DNA of 64,000 nt from Metallyticus violacea (taxonomy: Eukaryota; Arthropoda; Insecta; Mantodea; Metallyticidae), in assembly GCA_030762175.1 (NCBI GenBank), contig CM060834.1, positions 26,708,001 through 26,772,000 on the forward strand, read 5' to 3'. Numbering within the stretch: position 1 is the first letter of the stretch; each line of letters starts with the position of its first letter. The notes below the pieces were generated by a model. The model made no database searches and was not told the origin of the DNA. It worked only from the letters and a program-made list of their open reading frames with translations. A program made the position numbers and the translations under genes. Of this stretch, positions 1-10,239 are shown one piece after another.

Positions 1-213
1 TTTTGCTCAGAGGCCTCTTCTTTCAGGCTTGAGGTTCTTTTTCGTGCCGTAAATGCATGACACGGGACCCACGGCTTTACTTCCCTTCCGAAGGAAGCCA
101 TCCATACTTATGATTTTTACTCCCGAAAAAATGCATCGGTTCTGGCAGGGTTTAAACCCGCGATCTTGGGTTTAGAAGGCAAGTATGGTTGTCCCTACAC
201 CACCAGGACCGAC
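1..213 (-). mobile_element. Family A tRNA-derived SINE, cut by the window edge
   Basis: Read on the minus strand from 213, it has the tRNA-like head with a TGGTGTAGnGG-type A box near 200 and a B box (GGTTTAAACCC as seen, from GGTTCGAACCC) near 150. The family body follows: CGGGcGTAAAAATC, GGAAGGGAAGTAAAGCCGTGG and CACGAAAAAGAACCTCAAGC. The 3' tail lies left of base 1. The copy matches nine others in the window. It encodes no protein; open frames through it are shadows. Confidence 0.9.
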
Positions 214-699
214 AATATTCCTCTGTGTCAACAAACTCGTAGAGAAGTGAGACGGCGATTTGTAGACAGATTTCTCCTATTCATATTACAAACCTCTGCT
301 TGGAATGCCACTAAACTTTTAAAATTAAACTCCTATAAGATAACCGTAGTATAGGAATTGCAACCCCAGAGTTAATTTTTGGATGTTGAGTAATGAATGT
401 TCGCTCTGTTGACCCGCGCCTATTTTATATATATATATATTTAATGAACGAACCATGATTTTAATTACATAATCATGTAGCAACACAAAATAATAGACAC
501 TAGAGTGCAGAAAATCCCGACGTTGAACACGAAATGCCAGTGTATTACCAAAAAATTGGTGTTTGGTGTGCTGTAGAAATTTATGCGCTTGAATTTAAGG
601 GGCTATGAATATCCTACTCCGCCGGCAAACAGCGTTCTTTCTGGTGCCAAGCAAATCCCGTTAAGCTGGCCACGCGTCCAAACGAGGCTTACAGTGGGC
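214..699. other. AT-rich spacer with a short (TA)n run
   Basis: A (TA)n microsatellite lies at about 425-441. Otherwise I see no gene, RNA or repeat I can name. The stretch 580-700 may be the decayed upstream part of the mariner remnant that follows, but I could not align it. Confidence 0.5.
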
Positions 700-830
700 C
701 AGTGTTTCTACCAGTCTTCAGCAGAAAGAATCAGAATGGCGCATTGCATCCAACGGGGACTGCTTTGAGAAAGCTAGTAAAATTATGAGGATGAGTAAAG
801 ATTATGACAATTATTTATTAAACAGCAGAT
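700..830 (+). mobile_element. Mariner-like transposon 3' fragment
   Basis: The frame at about 705-768 reads QCFYQSSAERI then AHCIQRG, the decayed form of the C-terminal end of mariner transposases (FYQ...W.KCI...GDYFEK). The DNA ATTGCACCCAACGG..CT.CTTTGAGAAAG and GAGGATGAGTAAAG is shared with the fragment at 21.5 kb, so both belong to one subfamily. Only the C-terminal tail is left, without catalytic residues. Homology beyond about 830 is not visible. Confidence 0.6.
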
Positions 831-1609
831 TTAGGGAAACGAGATCTATTCTCGATAAGAAATCAAAAGTAATTCTCAGTGTGTTTACTGAGGAGACATT
901 TGAGAAGCAGTGTTAAGAAATTCTTTTCCTTTGAATTTAAAAATATTTAAAAATAAATCTGTTTAATTTTTTATTTTTTCTCTAATTTTTCTTCATATTC
1001 TAATGCAATTTTTTTACTTATCAACTTTGAGCAAAGCTGAAAGGAATGAAGAATATTGGAGATGATCAGCGGCAGGTCATTTGTGAAAGGTGATGTTGAA
1101 ACTCTGGTTCATGTCAGCAAAAACTGAGTCTTGTAGGTTTGCATTCAACTCGTGATAACTCTACCAAGAAATTGTTATCTCTATCTCAGCGAAATAGTAA
1201 ATGTGGGACAAAAGGGTCATTTCTAACATCTAAAACCTAGTTGTAGACATTTACTCTACTTACATTTTAAAATAGCTAAGGGAATAGTTGGCACCACTGT
1301 ATGAAGGAATTGAGCCATGTGACAATATAAGTAGAGTCCTGCACCTTTAAAATGGAACAAAAGCCTTCAATATTAGTCAAACATCTACTACAGTTTGTAC
1401 ATTGTTATGTTTGCTGTTTAGAGTAAATGTGCATTTTGAGTATCGATTCTGAAACACTGAGAATATTTAGTTTATTTCTGTGATAGGTTTCATTTCAACC
1501 GGTTTGGCAAAGTTTCAATAACATTTAACATTTATCTTCGATAGTTCATTCAGAATATTAGACGATGTACCACATTATATTTAAAACAAACTTTTCTTTT
1601 CCCCCCCAC
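831..1609. other. AT-rich spacer, nothing recognised
   Basis: I see no open frame of note, no tRNA-like boxes and no match to the repeats elsewhere in the window. Confidence 0.5.
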
Positions 1610-1880
1610 ACAACCTGCCTTTAAAAAGCCTGGCATCCTGGAGGTAGAGCCCACTGGCCTGGAGAAACGGGTTGTGACATGCTCCGGAGGCCGGTGTTAT
1701 CTGGCAAGCCCAGGCGGAGAGGGGGTGAGCTGTGCGGATTAACGAACCGCGTAGACTGTAAATCTGGCGGGAGGGAGGTGGGAGGTGGGGAGAACATGAT
1801 TCTCATTTAGTTAAGTAGGCCTTGCCTTTCCACACGACATGGTTAAAACCTGTGTGGCCTCCGCTACTGCCAAATAAAAA
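1610..1880. other. GC-rich islet of unknown nature
   Basis: This stretch is clearly richer in G+C than its surroundings, with CCTGGAGG, CTCCGGAGGCCGG and purine-rich GGCGGGAGGGAGGTGGGAGG segments. It ends at a small palindrome, GCCAAATAAAAATGGC, at about 1868. The minus frame 1621-1806 (61 codons, proline and serine rich) is probably a composition effect. It could be the 5' untranslated part of a retrotransposon, a promoter-like island or an exon remnant. I cannot decide. Confidence 0.35.
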
Positions 1881-3912
1881 TGGCAAAAACGGTAGGTACT
1901 TGCACTAAGGGCTGTCTCTATAAAGATGAATACACACACCAAGCAATCTCAATATTATCACCGGCCATGGAAGTATGGAGCTCGTTTAAAACGGGCGTTT
2001 TTTTTTTAATTGGTTTCAATTATTGCTTTAACTGCATTGCCTCTTTCCGTATCTTTTACATGAAACCAAGGGATATTCGGTTCGGTTTCTCAAGAGATAG
2101 AAGCCACTAGTTACCATTCACCTTCCTGTACCTTCTGATTTTTCAATTAGCTGATAGATAGCCTTAGTTAAACAACAATTATTTTATTTATTTTAAATAA
2201 AGAGCCGAAATTCCTTCTTCTTTCATGACCTCTCCTTTTCTACTGTTCTATATGCGTGTCAGGGCGGGGATAAGGCAATGCAAATTTTGAAATCTATTTT
2301 GACAACTTCAGTGTGTAATGAGTTGAATTTAAGGAACTTAATAGGCCACTGACAGCCCCTCGCAACTAGATGAGTCCAGGGAAATATTCATTTTCCATAG
2401 CCCCATCCATAACCAGTAAGTCCAGGGCAACCACCCACACCTTTTTCTAAGTTTCTTAATCAGCTGGAGCCATTCTGTTCAGGCACGAGATTTCGGTTTC
2501 TTGCCAAATCTCAGGATTAAGTACCGCAGTACTTGGAATTAACATAACCAAGATCTTTTCAGAGAGGTTGAAATGATATTTGGACCGTTCTATAATTAGT
2601 ATTTGTCGTGCATATCCAGCAATTTGCAACAGTTTCTCCATTTCTATAAGCAAATTATGAATTTAACAAGAAGTAAACATTGATTAAAAATGCATACCAA
2701 TTATCAGGTTAATACACTTCACAAATCCCAAAACGTTTAGTATTACCCTAATTTGACAGTAACTTCACAAATGTTACAGCATACAAATTTCTATTACAAA
2801 ACGAGGAACTTAATAGCAAAATTAAAACCTTTACTAAGTCTCTGGGTAGGACTAACAGAAGTTGAAGAAAGGCCTAAACGTGTGTTACTCCCGTGCTACC
2901 ACAGCAACCTCTGCCAGCGGGCAACAGGGGAAAACCAGCAATGCTAGAAGAAATTACTTTACATTCTTTAAATTATCTTGCCTGTTCAAACGGATAGAAA
3001 AAAAAAACGCAGCGTGAATTGAGAGATGAGAATGGGAACACGTGCAAGTATACCACAATTTCACCAAAGAAAGTTTGTTTGTCCGTGAGCATAGTGCGAA
3101 AGGAAGAACTCCAGCAATTTCTGAAATACAGCAGTTGACTGTTAGGTTTTAAATAGTAAATATATGTAACTACGTGCAGGAAGATGTCATTTTTATTAAT
3201 ACCTATTATTCTTTAGTTCTGGAATAGTCATTTCTTACAATATCTAAAGATATTTTTCGCTCATAACTCTCTCTATCCCAAACACTGCTTCGCGCAGTCA
3301 TAACAAGCATGTTTAAGTCTTTCGTGATAATTATACATGCATTTTCATTAACCCAGTACACACAATAGTTCCGGTTTACATTATCGACCCTCTTAATCAC
3401 AGCCCATAAAATGGACTACCAAAATCTTAATGGACAGCTTTGGCGATGGATAATTTGGCTTGCATGAGTGCAGCCTTCATGTGTGACTTTAATAACCAAG
3501 AGAACCCAGTTCTCTTGAAAGCAGTAGCAGTTTGAGTAGCAGTTTTCTTTACCCCTACGGAATTTTCGGAGTTTCTAGAGCTCCAGTCCCAAGCCTCTCC
3601 CGAGCGATAGCGGGGAAAACCGAAGATAGTGTACCTTTCAGAGATATAGCTAACAATAAGGCTCTCAAACACCATTGCATGATAGCCCAGACGGTTAGAG
3701 CGTCATGATATATTTGTGAAGGCAGTGGTTTCGAATTCTCACATACTACACTTCTTTTTGCCGGAGTTAAAGGGGTTTTGCCATCATTACAATGATTTAC
3801 TTTAGTACCAGGCACACAATGTGCTATAAATTTCCGTTTACGATTTTTTCTGCTAGAAACAAAGGAGATTTACCAACATTACAGTGATTTACCCAACTCT
3901 ATAATGTTTACG
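1881..3912. other. Spacer of 2 kb, nothing recognised
   Basis: It holds short chance frames only (for example 1880-2110 plus, and 3427-3675 and 3555-3815 minus, which overlap in different frames). No motif, repeat or RNA gene is visible. None of these frames resembles a family I know. Confidence 0.45.
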
Positions 3913-4002
3913 TAAAGGAAGCGAGTTTAGACCATAGCGAGCCGCAGCAAACCAATGGTCAACGTTCCCTAGGATTTACTCGAGTCTAGCATTAAGGTTA
4001 GT

Positions 4003-4052
<50 letters not shown>

Positions 4053-4237
4053 TAATTGCGATTCCAATAAGACAACATGTGATCAAAATCACAACGAAAA
4101 GGAGGCGAGCGTAGGCCGTCAGGCCATAGCAAGCCGCAGAAAACCACTGGATCCACCGGTTTCTAGGATTTACCTGAGGTTAGCGTTAAGGTTAGTACAT
4201 GTGTATATATGAGTTAATTGCGAATTTCAATAAGACA
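3913..4237 (+). repeat. Diverged tandem duplication, about 185-bp unit, with (TG)n
   Basis: Two units share CATAGCrAGCCGCAG, TAGGATTTAC, TTAAGGTTAGTAC and GTTAATTGCGA..CCAATAAGACA. Unit one runs from about 3913 to 4092 and unit two from about 4098 to 4237. In unit one a (TG)n microsatellite at about 3998-4049 occupies the place of the short GTGTATATATG in unit two, so the microsatellite grew after the duplication. The downstream SINE interrupts the end of unit two. Confidence 0.7.
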
Positions 4238-4515
4238 TCACCGCCACGGGTGGCCGAGGTCGTTAAGGCAGGACTCGTGAGCGGAAGGTCTGGGTTCGAA
4301 TACCACAGGACCGTCCTCCCTGACTGAGTGTTTTTTCCAGGTTTTCCCCAGTCCTCATAAAGGGCAAATGCCGGGGAGGTACCCTAAAACTTAGGCCTGG
4401 AACGATTCCTTCCTTAAAAATAAATTCTTTCGTAATATATTATTTCATCTCATGTATCATCAGCCTGTGGTGCCTCTGTAGCAAAAAACGGGCGTTAAAC
4501 ACTATTCATTCACTC
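4238..4515 (+). mobile_element. Family B tRNA-derived SINE, full length, with TSD
   Basis: The head carries an A box (GTGGCCGAGGTCGTTAAGG) and a B box (GGGTTCGAATACC). The body has TTTTTTCCAGGTTTTCC, GGCAAATGCCGGGGAGG, TTAGGCCTGGAACG and a 3' end CGGGCGTTAAACACTATT. It is flanked by the direct repeat CAATAAGACA at 4228-4237 and 4516-4525, a target-site duplication of 10 bp. This is the expected mark of LINE-driven insertion and fixes the element's borders. Confidence 0.92.
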
Positions 4516-4525
4516 CAATAAGACA

Positions 4526-4875
4526 ATGCGTGGTAAAGAGTAAAAATTTCTTTTTTGTAATAAGGAACAACACATTGCAGCCAGAAAGTTACGGAGGACG
4601 ACGCATGTATTATATTTCCTTTAACAAAAAATTAACGCAACAATATGTGCACTTTTACAAACTGCCACGCAAACGAAGAAGAATACCTACTCCGCTATCT
4701 CACGTTCGGGACTGAGAAGTTCACCTCTCTCCGCTGTCGCTCCGAGAATTTAACTCCGGCTAAGGGCAAGTTTGAATATCACATAAGCTGCATACGAATC
4801 TTTTTGGAGCAGTTGAAATTTGATATATAGAATGACGATTCGAAGTTCAGAACCCATCGGCCCTCAAAGGAGTTT
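4526..4875. other. Spacer, nothing recognised
   Basis: Two overlapping short frames (4530-4715 and 4645-4830) have no recognisable motif. The end of the interrupted tandem unit continues for a few bases after the SINE. Confidence 0.45.
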
Positions 4876-5235
4876 ATGTTTGTGTCAGCTAACCGGAAAT
4901 GCATCAAAATGTCCACCAGAAAATTTGGTGGCGGTGGAGAGTGTTTTTCATTCCACAGTATGTGCCTGCTGTTACTTCATGGTAGCTGTAACATATTAGA
5001 CAATGAAAAGTTCCCATCAATGTGTGGTTTTCATCCTGTTACCTTTAGGATGATGCATATAACAATGCTCACTGATTGTACTGGCCTATACAGATTACTG
5101 ACCTCAATCCCATTGAGATGGTACGGCAGGTGATATCTTGGAAGGTGCGACCAGCTTTACTGCCCAACTGTTTCGCGAAAGAAATCGCTTCCATTCCTGT
5201 GGAAGTCCTGAAAAACCTGGTCAAGATAATACTTG
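4876..5235 (+). mobile_element. Decayed Tc1-like transposon remnant
   Basis: The plus frame 4876-5133 keeps KFGGGGECFSFH, the decayed form of the glycine-rich GGGSVMVWG segment that precedes the second catalytic Asp in Tc1 transposases. In a shifted frame at about 5103 the DNA reads DLNPIE followed by MVRQV, the signature of the third catalytic site of the DD34E group (SPDLNPIE). Frameshifts separate the pieces. No terminal inverted repeats were found. Confidence 0.65.
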
Positions 5236-7607
5236 AGAAGTGATTGCTATTATAGCTGCAAGAGGTTTTGACGGAGGTTAAGACCCTGACAAACCTTTAC
5301 ACGTTGTTAATTATCTTTTGTTTTATAGGGTGATTTCCTCAAAGTCAGGATGAACTGCAGTCGGCACATGGATTCATTCACAGAATTCTAAACGCTGGTC
5401 CAGACCGTCTTCACGAAGCCTTCAAAAAATACGGTCAAGAGGATTTCAGTTTTAAATTGTATAACAAGATTCTTAGAGTGTGAGGACTAAACCACAGTTT
5501 GAGAAGCTATTCTCTCAAGTACTCTGTACTAACGATGTAACTTTGAGCAACGAATACCGAATGTGTATTTTCATTCATTCTAGCAGCCCATAGTATGAAG
5601 ATTCATAGTACATATCCTATTTGTTCAAATTTAGCTTTTATTCACAATAGTTAAACGCAAGGAATTTGTTAATTCATGTTCTTTTTGTGCTTCCAGACGT
5701 TGTAACAAACAAATACTTTACTCTGTGGTTAGTTGTACTTAATACTATGTACCAAGAGCACTTGCACTTATTGGTTACAAAATCTACAATGATAATCAAA
5801 CGTAGCAACGCAAATAAGACATCAACACTGTCAATATGTTTGAAGCCGTATTGTTCACCTCACCGCTTTCATAGTCTATCTGTGTGGGCTGTAGATAACG
5901 TAGTTATTATAAACGTGTTATTGAAGTTACAGTGACAGTCAAATTACAGGCCTTCGTCTTGCGTTGTCTTGCACTGTTTCTCTAAACCGTGGTAGTAGTG
6001 TTATGCCTGCCGTTGGTGAGGTTGTTACGGCAGCGATGGACCAATCTATGGCGCCTAGCAAGAAGGGCACATCATTTGGAAGTTGGTGCTTCGAAAGGGA
6101 TTTTCAACATGAAAAAGATGACAACGCTAGGGCTCATACTCGGCGAGTATGGTGGATGTCAAAGACCTAGTTGGTAGACGAATAGGCTGACTCCTCCTGG
6201 ACTGCACCAAACGCCTTGCACCATCGTCCAATCGTCCGCCAGGGTAACAAATTGCTGCCACGCGCTTCCTGCAGCACGTCATGTCACTGATGTGAATTTT
6301 TGCCACGGATTATTTTCGTAAATATGACATTTACGAAATTCAATTCAATTCAACCACATACAACACTACAGCCACTCGCTTCACCGACTGCCTTCGGCAC
6401 TGCACAACTCGACTGTTAATAACAAGATTCTTCTCGTGCACTGCGCCTCCCAAAAGTGTTGCCACTAATTTATTCTCAGCCCAAGTATAACGTTACTTGG
6501 CACATGAACTCGTTTATTAAAGTAACAGCAGATCTATACCTATTTACTTGTGAACTGAACAAATTTCACCAACATTTTAGGAAAGCTAGTTTTATCTCTT
6601 GTACAATGCGGCGACAGGGAATTATTCATTGTTTACTAGAAGTTAAGTTTTCTAGAATTGAAGCCGTGAGATCCATAACAGTTCATTTTTTCGCACTATA
6701 AGCTCGTTAAAATATGAAGTACATATAAAAACAGTAGCACAATGTAAATACTTGTAGGCACAAAAATCCCACGATATTTAGAAGAGCTAAGTATCCTTCA
6801 CAGTACATAGGTTACCTCTTGAATGTGTATATGTACATAGTCCTATAGTTTTAATCGTAATTGTCTAACTCAGCTCTATCATTTGACAATAAAAAAATAC
6901 ACAAGTTTCCAGCATTTTAGCATATTATTAACACATATTGAATTTCATAAGCATACAAGTCCATAGTCTTGTGTAAAGCAGGCAAGTAAAATGAGTTTAA
7001 ACAGAACAAACTCTATTGTTTCATTTATACAGCTGATCCATGATAGATTTGATTTTATTCTTTGTGTGTATCCAGCAAAAGGGAATTGTTTATATGACAT
7101 TGATTTGAATTTTGCTCAAATTTAGTTAAAGCAAATGCCATAATGTAAAGCTAGTTTAAAAAAAAAAAAGTAAATGAAGTATATCTGAGTATAATTACGG
7201 ATTTTAAGACCGATTTTTTTACTTCTAAATTTAACACATCCTTTCAGATATAAAAACAAAGAAAACTAGAAAGCGACATCTTGAAAATAATTCAATACAG
7301 ATTAATCTATATGATGTTATACTCACTGTTACAATATTTAGGTACAAAATATTCATAAACGATGAGAAAGCTAACTTGGAAAGAGCTTACACAAATGTAA
7401 TTCCCCTGTATTGTCAGAAATATATTTCCTCAATTTTGCCTGAAAAGCAACTCGTTTTCAAAGACTTCGGGCTCTTAATGCGGAGACTTTAGAACGGTGG
7501 GTACATAAGTAAATGCAAAGATGTGCAAGCTAAATGTTATTTCTTATATGATATTATTTACAAAAAAAGGAAATTTATTTTAAAATTTATTGCCCGTAAA
7601 TGACCAT
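5236..7607. other. Spacer of 2.4 kb, nothing recognised
   Basis: The part 5940-6300 is somewhat richer in G+C and holds two overlapping frames (5964-6170 and 5989-6177), neither like a known family. A perfect 9-bp inverted repeat with a 5-base loop, TTCGTAAAT / ATTTACGAA, lies at about 6316-6338. The rest is AT-rich with homopolymer runs. I see no repeat shared with the rest of the window. Confidence 0.4.
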
Positions 7608-8920
7608 AATCCTTCTTCCAGCTCAAAAGTATATAATCCTTCTTCCAGCTCAACGTTTTATAATCCTTCTTCCAGCTCAGAATTATATAATCCTTCTTAC
7701 AGCTTAAAGTTTTATAAACCTTCTTCCAGCTAAAATTATATAATCCTTCTTCCAGCTCAAAATTATATAATCCTTCTTCCAGCTCAAAAGTATATAATCC
7801 TTCCAGCTCAAAAGTATATAATCCTTCTTCCAGCTCAAAAGTATATAATCCTTCTTCCAGTTCAAAGTTTTATACTCCTTCTTCCAGCTCAAAAGTATAT
7901 AATCCTTCTTCCAGCTCAAAAGTATATAATCCTTCTTCCAGCTCAACGTTTTATAATCCTTCTTCCAGCTCAGAATTATATAATCCTTCTTACAGCTTAA
8001 AGTTTTATAAACCTTCTTCCAGCTCAAAATTATATAATCCTTCTTCCAGCTCAAAAGTATATAATCCTTCCAGCTCAAAAGTATATAATCCTTCTTCCAG
8101 CTCAAAAGTATATAATCCTTCTTCCAGTTCAAAGTTTTATACTCCTTCTTCCAGCTCAAAAGTATATAATCCTTCTTCCAGCTCAAAAGTATATAATCCT
8201 TCTTCCAGCTCAAAAGTATATAATCCTTCTTCCAGTTCAAAGTTTTATACTCCTTCTTCCAGCTCAAAAGTATATAATCCTTCTTCCAGCTCAAAGTTTT
8301 ATAATCCTTCTTCCAGCTCAAAGTTTTATAATCCTTCTTCCAACTCAAAATTATATAATCCTTCTTCCAGCTCAAAGTTTTATAATCCTTCTTCCAGCTC
8401 AAAATTATATAATCCTTCTTCCAGCTCAACGTTTTATAATCCTTTTTCCAGCTCAAAATTATATAATCCTTCTTCCAGCTTAAAGTTTTATAATCCTTTT
8501 TCCAGCTCAAAATTATATAATCCTTCTTCCAGCTCAAAAGTATTTAATCCTTCTTCCAGCTCAAAGTTTTATAATCCTTCTTCCAGCTCAAAAGTATATA
8601 ATCCTTCTTCCAGCTCAAAATTTTATAATCCTTCTTCCAGCTCAAAGTTTTATAATCCTTCTTCCAGCTCATAGATTTATAATCCTTCTTCCAGTTCAAA
8701 TTTTTATAATCCTTCTTCCAGCTCAAAATTTTATAATCCTTCTTCCAGCTCAAATTTTATAATCCTTCTTCCTGCTCAAAATTATATAATCCTTCTTCCA
8801 GCTCAAAGTTTTATATATCCTTCTTCCAGCTCAAAATTATATAATCCTTCTTCCAGCTCAAAGTTTTATTCCCTCTTCCAGTTCAAAGTTTTATAATCTC
8901 CGTTTCAGTTCAAAGTTTTA
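7608..8920. repeat. 27-bp minisatellite array, about 48 units, with a 267-bp higher-order repeat
   Basis: The unit is AATCCTTCTTCCAGCTCAAA followed by AGTATAT, GTTTTAT or ATTATAT. A 24-bp variant lacking one CTT occurs at 7796 and again at 8063, 267 bp apart (9 x 27 + 24). The neighbouring variants (TTACAGCTTAAAG; CTCAACG; CTCAGAATT) recur in the same order, so a ten-unit block was duplicated. Because 27 bp is nine codons, the minus strand stays open from 8753 to 7704 apart from one TAA at 8544-8546, repeating SWKKDYKTL or SWKKDYILL. Units of 26 bp or of other lengths at both edges break the frame. I treat it as non-coding. Confidence 0.95.
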
Positions 8921-9814
8921 AGTAACTGTATTCAAAGCAACAGACTAATGATTTTTAATAGAATTTTAATTTCATGTATTTATTAGAAGAAAAACTTATA
9001 GTCATTGTTATTTTGCTATTTATGTTAAAGAAACGTTTTCTTAGGAAAAAAATCTTATTTAAAAACTGCCATTGTTTTATTGCTTTTCTCGAAATCGAAT
9101 CAACGGGACTTGTGTGGTATGGAAATCGTGGCTTCAATGATTCTACAGGACCTAACATATTTAAATCCTTTCTATAGAACTTTTGTACTGAAGGTATACT
9201 TTTTAAACAAACTCTCCAAACAGCTCACAGAAAAAAGTTGTACTTGCCTATTTACTTTCATCAAATCAGAGCGCTGGCATTGGAGTTGGTATGAATTTAA
9301 AGTTCCGGCAGCAGTGTTTGTTGCTTTGAACTGCATAACGCATTGGAAGAGATTAACTAGTAGTACTCAAACGGTTACGCCTCTCTAAAACCACTGGACC
9401 GCTCGCTGAGACGAAATGATTAGAAACAGCTGAATTACCATTGCGCGTGGAGGTCATGCAACCTTGTCGGTTGTACAGAAGAGTTCAAAGTAGCCAACAG
9501 CGCTCGAACCTCATACATTTACCTAAAACATATGCTTTTGTTACCGTTGTGGCATGTACTGAAAGGAATGCTTGCAATGATAGAATAGGAAAGACCAGAA
9601 AGCAGTTAGAGAAAAATGAGATGGGAGATATTTGTGCTGAGAAGAAATATTTACCAGATGGTAAGTGTTAGATTTGGAGATAGACTGTAGAAGGATATTT
9701 ATGCTCTTATGAAAGAAAAAAAGTTATCTTAAACATTATTGGTCGATTAAGGTGAATCCAGACCGAGCGGGGTTGCTCAGGAGGTATCTGTTCCTATGCT
9801 TAATTCGTCTGTTT
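8921..9814. other. Spacer, nothing recognised
   Basis: Short frames overlap on both strands (8955-9158 minus, 8974-9177 plus, 9080-9388 plus, 9441-9671 plus). None shows a known motif, and opposite-strand frames over the same bases suggest chance. Confidence 0.4.
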
Positions 9815-9930
9815 CCAACCATCCTGACCTTGTGTATGTTTCATGGTTTTCCCATGTTACTTAGGCGAATGCTGGCATGGATATTTACATTCCACAAAAT
9901 TTCCGTTCTTCCTCTTGTTTTACTCTGCAG
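9815..9930 (+). mobile_element. SINE central-domain fragment
   Basis: The segment CATGGTTTTCCCATGTTACT followed by TAGGCGAATGCTGGCATGG and TTTACATTCC has the layout of the central block of many insect SINEs (GGTTTTCC, then a spacer, then GGCGAATGCCGGGA). It is clearly different from family B here. No tRNA-like head is visible upstream, so it may be a 5'-truncated copy of a third SINE family. The call rests on remembered family layout, not on an alignment. Confidence 0.4.
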
Positions 9931-9981
9931 TAAAATTTACTTGGAGACTGGCTGGTACATTGTGGTGTGGTAATAGTAGGC

Positions 9982-10239
9982 TTACAGGAAAAGTTCCTCT
10001 TCTAACATCTCTGGGGTCTCTCCTCGGTGAAACTGAGAGTGGTTCTCGGGGTCCTGCCTGTGTTTGGGGTTTATTGTCCATGGAAATATTCGAGACTCCA
10101 TAGCCTCCTCAGATTCCTGGGTTTTCACTGTATCCTTTGTATCACCCTTCTCCCTGTGGCTGTCCTTCGGGGCCAAACGTACAATAGGCGCATCAAAGGC
10201 TGCGGTGGGAAATCCTCCTCTGTAGGAAGGTAAACCCAT
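9982..10239 (-). CDS. Unrecognised small open frame, 85 codons
   Basis: The frame starts at an ATG at 10239 and encodes a hydrophilic, charged peptide rich in Glu, Lys and Pro (for example KDSHREKGDTKDTV). The plus strand over the same bases is also open in two frames, which argues for low stop density from the local composition. I know no family like it, and it shows no splice or promoter context I would trust. It may be chance or a fragment of a longer repeat that begins with the SINE-like block just upstream. Confidence 0.12.
   Translation of the reverse strand: MGLPSYRGGFPTAAFDAPIVRLAPKDSHREKGDTKDTVKTQESEEAMESRIFPWTINPKHRQDPENHSQFHRGETPEMLEEELFL

Noticed and set aside
5964..6177. Two overlapping frames as a small gene
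   Set aside because: They compete over the same bases, have no motif, and no splice or promoter context is visible.
7704..8753. 277- and 69-codon minus-strand frames as a repeat protein gene
   Set aside because: They are translations of a 27-bp tandem repeat; the 9-codon period keeps them open without selection, the 277-codon frame begins at a TTG, and the array edges break the frame.
7608..8920. CRISPR array
   Set aside because: The units are contiguous 27-mers with no unique spacers, in a eukaryotic setting.
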